A stretch of 64,000 nt of DNA from Syngnathus acus (lineage: Eukaryota; Chordata; Actinopteri; Syngnathiformes; Syngnathidae), in NCBI RefSeq assembly GCF_901709675.1, contig NC_051089.1:20065508-20129507 (forward strand), given 5' to 3'. A program made the translations under genes and the position numbers. The first letter of the stretch is position 1, and each line of letters begins with the position of its first letter. The notes beneath the pieces are model-generated. The model was not told the DNA's origin and ran no database searches. It saw only the letters and a list, made by a program, of their open reading frames with translations. Shown piece after piece: positions 61,744 to 64,000 of this stretch.

Positions 61744-61779
61744 ATTTGCAGATAACGGCATTGGCCTCACTCTGGCAAG
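61744..61779 (+). CDS. orphan CEMIP-like exon, opposite strand (FADNGIGLTLA)
   Basis: 36-bp exon with an attttgcag acceptor and a GTAAGC donor. The split codon from the previous exon (CA+A) gives Gln, then FADNGIGLTLA, identical in this block to human CEMIP (RFADNGIGLTLAS). The splice phases of the two orphan exons agree, and both are undamaged. The next expected exon (GGTFPYDDGS in human) is not seen before the window ends; a TIR element begins 45 bp downstream. Confidence 0.78.
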
Positions 61780-61823
61780 GTAAGCCACTTACTTTAGCAC
61801 AAACTTGTTAATAATAATAATAA

Positions 61824-63270
61824 TACCGTATTTTTCGGACTAAAAGTCGCTCCGGAATATAACTCGCATTAGCCAGAAAATGCACAATAACGTGAGAAAA
61901 AACATTTATAAGTCGCTCCGGTGTATAAGTCACATTTTGGGGGAAATTTATTCGACAAAATCCAACACCAAGAACAGACATGAACGAGCAACAACAGGCT
62001 AAACGATAGGTATGCTAACGTGACATAAACACAAACGAAGAGCTGAGAACGGGCCTGACGTAACATTCAGAGTTATTCAAATAACTATTACATAAATAAC
62101 ACGTTTATAAAACCATCTGTTTAACTCCAATTAATTACGTAAATCCATCGATCGTCCTTTATGTCAACAATGCCTGCCGGGTGCGCGCTGCTGACAGCGG
62201 TTGCACTTCAAAATATTCCACAGGCCCATATAACGATATTTAAATTATATATCAAATAACTATTATATAAACAATAATATTATCAAACCATCTGTGTCAC
62301 TCCAAATCATTAAATCCATCGATCGTCCTTTATGTCAACAATGCCGACTGGGTGTGCGCTGCTGACGGCGCTTGCACTTCAAAATATTCCACAGGCCCAT
62401 ATAACGATATATAAATCATATATCAAATAACTATTATATAAGCAATAATATTATCAAACCATCTGTGTCACTCCAAATCATTAAATCCATCGATCAAATT
62501 CCTCGTCCTTTGTCAACAACGCCGCGCGTGCGCCCTGACGTCAGCCTCGTTGTTATTCCACAGATCTAGTATATACGTAACTATATTGTAGCGTTAACAA
62601 AGTACAAGGAACGACGTGGGTTTGGTAAACGGCTCTTTATTTAACAAAACAAGAGTTCAACGAGCCAACAACTACTGAACTGTAGCGATAAAAACATATA
62701 CAAGTTGCTACACGAAATAAAATATATCAAATAACTATAACATAAATAGTTAACCGCCACACGGCCCCAAGCACCGGCGTCGACTTCCAGGCGTGTGGCG
62801 GCGAGGACTTCCATCCCTGGAGGTGGCACTTCCAGCCACGGAGGTGGAAGAGAGCGCCATAGAATAGGACCGGGCGTGCGTAAAAGCCATGTCCGAGCCC
62901 CATCCACCGTCCCCGGACAGCCACCCGGCCGAGCGCCGGCCCCCGACTTTCATCCACGGAGGTGAAAGAGACCTCGGTAGAGTAGGACCGGGCGTGCGTA
63001 AAAGCCATAATAGTTTTTCAAACCTTCTGTGTCACTCCAAATCATTAAATCCTTGAAACTCTTCGTCGTCCGTGTCACTTACAAACAAAGCCGCTAATGA
63101 TGCCGGTAGTACGTGGGGCCCTTCGTCATCCCGTGATCGAATCTTTGTCCTTTATGTAAACAACCGCCGCTGACGTCACTTGAAATTCAAATTACAATAA
63201 TCCCTTGCTACATCGCGGTTCGTTTATCGCGGTTTCACAAAACGCGACCTATAGTCCGGAAAATACGGTA
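61824..63270. mobile_element. TIR element, family II copy 3
   Basis: Starts taccgtatttttcggactaaaagtcgctccgg and ends cgacctatagtccggaaaatacggta. Collinear with the copies at 17271-18629 and 35963-43584, including the repeated ccatctgtgtcactccaaatcattaaatcc blocks and the gggaccgggcgtgcgtaaaa-type segments. Lies 45 bp after the second orphan CEMIP exon. Confidence 0.87.
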
Positions 63271-63407
63271 CACGTTACAGCATCTGAATGAGTGGGTGTG
63301 AAATTGATACACATGATGCAAATGCTAATATCCAGTGATAAGAGCAAAGTATCAGAGCTTAGAATGAAGATTTTTTTACTTGCTTTCATTAGGTTTATGT
63401 GCATACC

Positions 63408-64000
63408 TGTTGAGTGACTTTGACAAGGAGATTGTTGTTGACTTCCGGAAGGGTCACACCCAACACCTGCCACTGATCATCGACGGTGCTGTGGTGGAGA
63501 GAGTGAGCAGCACCAGATTCCTGGCGGTGCACATCAGTGAGGACCTCTCCTGGTCCACCAACACCGCATCACTGGCGAAGAAAGCTCAGCGCCGCCTGTA
63601 CTTCCTGCGGAAACTCAGACGGGCAAGTGCTGCTCCGGCCGTCATGACTACATTCTACCGTGGCACCATTGAGAGCGTCCTCTCCAGTTGTATCGCTGTT
63701 TGGGGTGGTAGCTGCACTGAATACAACATGAAGGCCTTGCAGCGCATAGTGAACACGGCTGGTAAGATTATTGGTGCTTGAAGGACATTTACACCTCCCG
63801 TCTCACCCGCAAGGCGACCGCGATTGTGAGTGATGTGAGTCACCCCGCTCACTCTTTGTTTGATCTTCTGCCCTCTGGGAAGAGGTACAGGAGCCTGCGC
63901 TCCTGCACCACCAGACTCACCAACAGCTTCATACTCCAGGCTGAGGATCCTGAACTCTCTCCCCCCTTCTGCGTAGCGTCCTGTACTTTTGCGCTATATT
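63408..64000 (+). mobile_element. Rex1-like LINE fragment, continues off the right edge
   Basis: Encodes the RT tail: EIVVDFRKG, PLIIDGAVVERVSS, RFLAVHISEDLSWSTNT, KKAQRRLYFLRKLRRA and SCIAVWGGSC. A short deletion after GKIIGA (63775) shifts the frame; the following DLLPSGKRYRSLRSC segment remains. Same family as 52475-54236. Confidence 0.87.

Overview
This window is vertebrate nuclear DNA, almost certainly from a teleost fish. One split host gene runs across it on the minus strand, and its introns are packed with fish-type transposable elements: Rex3-like, Rex1-like and L2-like LINEs, a Tc1 element, sushi-like Ty3/Gypsy LTR elements, hAT and Harbinger DNA transposons, tRNA-derived SINEs and long (CA)n tracts. 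There is no sign of prokaryotic genes, operons or CRISPR arrays.

Host gene. Ten exons between 50128 and 794 (minus strand) rebuild the N-terminal part (about 469 residues) of CEMIP (KIAA1199, the hyaluronan-binding and depolymerisation factor). All nine exon junctions have GT/AG borders and matching phases, and no exon has a stop or frameshift. The gene continues off the left edge. On the opposite (plus) strand, near 61.6-61.8 kb, two short spliced exons match a later part of the same protein family. They are orphan exons, in inverted orientation, without upstream CEMIP exons in the window, and are the most surprising gene-level observation here.

Layout. 1-8.2 kb: CEMIP exons 10, 9 and 8, a TIR element with 251-bp tandem repeats, a possible retroviral LTR split by a Rex3 fragment. 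8.2-15 kb: (CA)n against the exon 8 acceptor, a decayed Gypsy element with unlike LTRs and a hAT insertion in its reverse transcriptase. 15-20.5 kb: exons 7 and 6, SINE, hAT MITE, TA-flanked TIR element. 20.6-24.9 kb: a Harbinger element holding a four-level nest. 25-31 kb: a Rex3-like LINE split by a Jockey-like LINE with an almost intact ORF. 31.2-35 kb: exons 5, 4, 3 and a short non-autonomous Gypsy element. 35.5-43.7 kb: two nested TIR elements with one Tc1 and two L2 insertions. 43.9-50.1 kb: exons 2 and 1, SINE, two hAT elements. 50-64 kb: probably upstream sequence or a non-coding first intron, with a THAP-carrying DNA transposon, a third 251-bp-repeat element split by a Rex1-like LINE, the orphan CEMIP exons and LINE fragments.

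Insertion order can be read from target site duplications in several nests. Family names rest on recognition of protein motifs and end sequences, not on database searches. Superfamily is left open where no transposase is visible.
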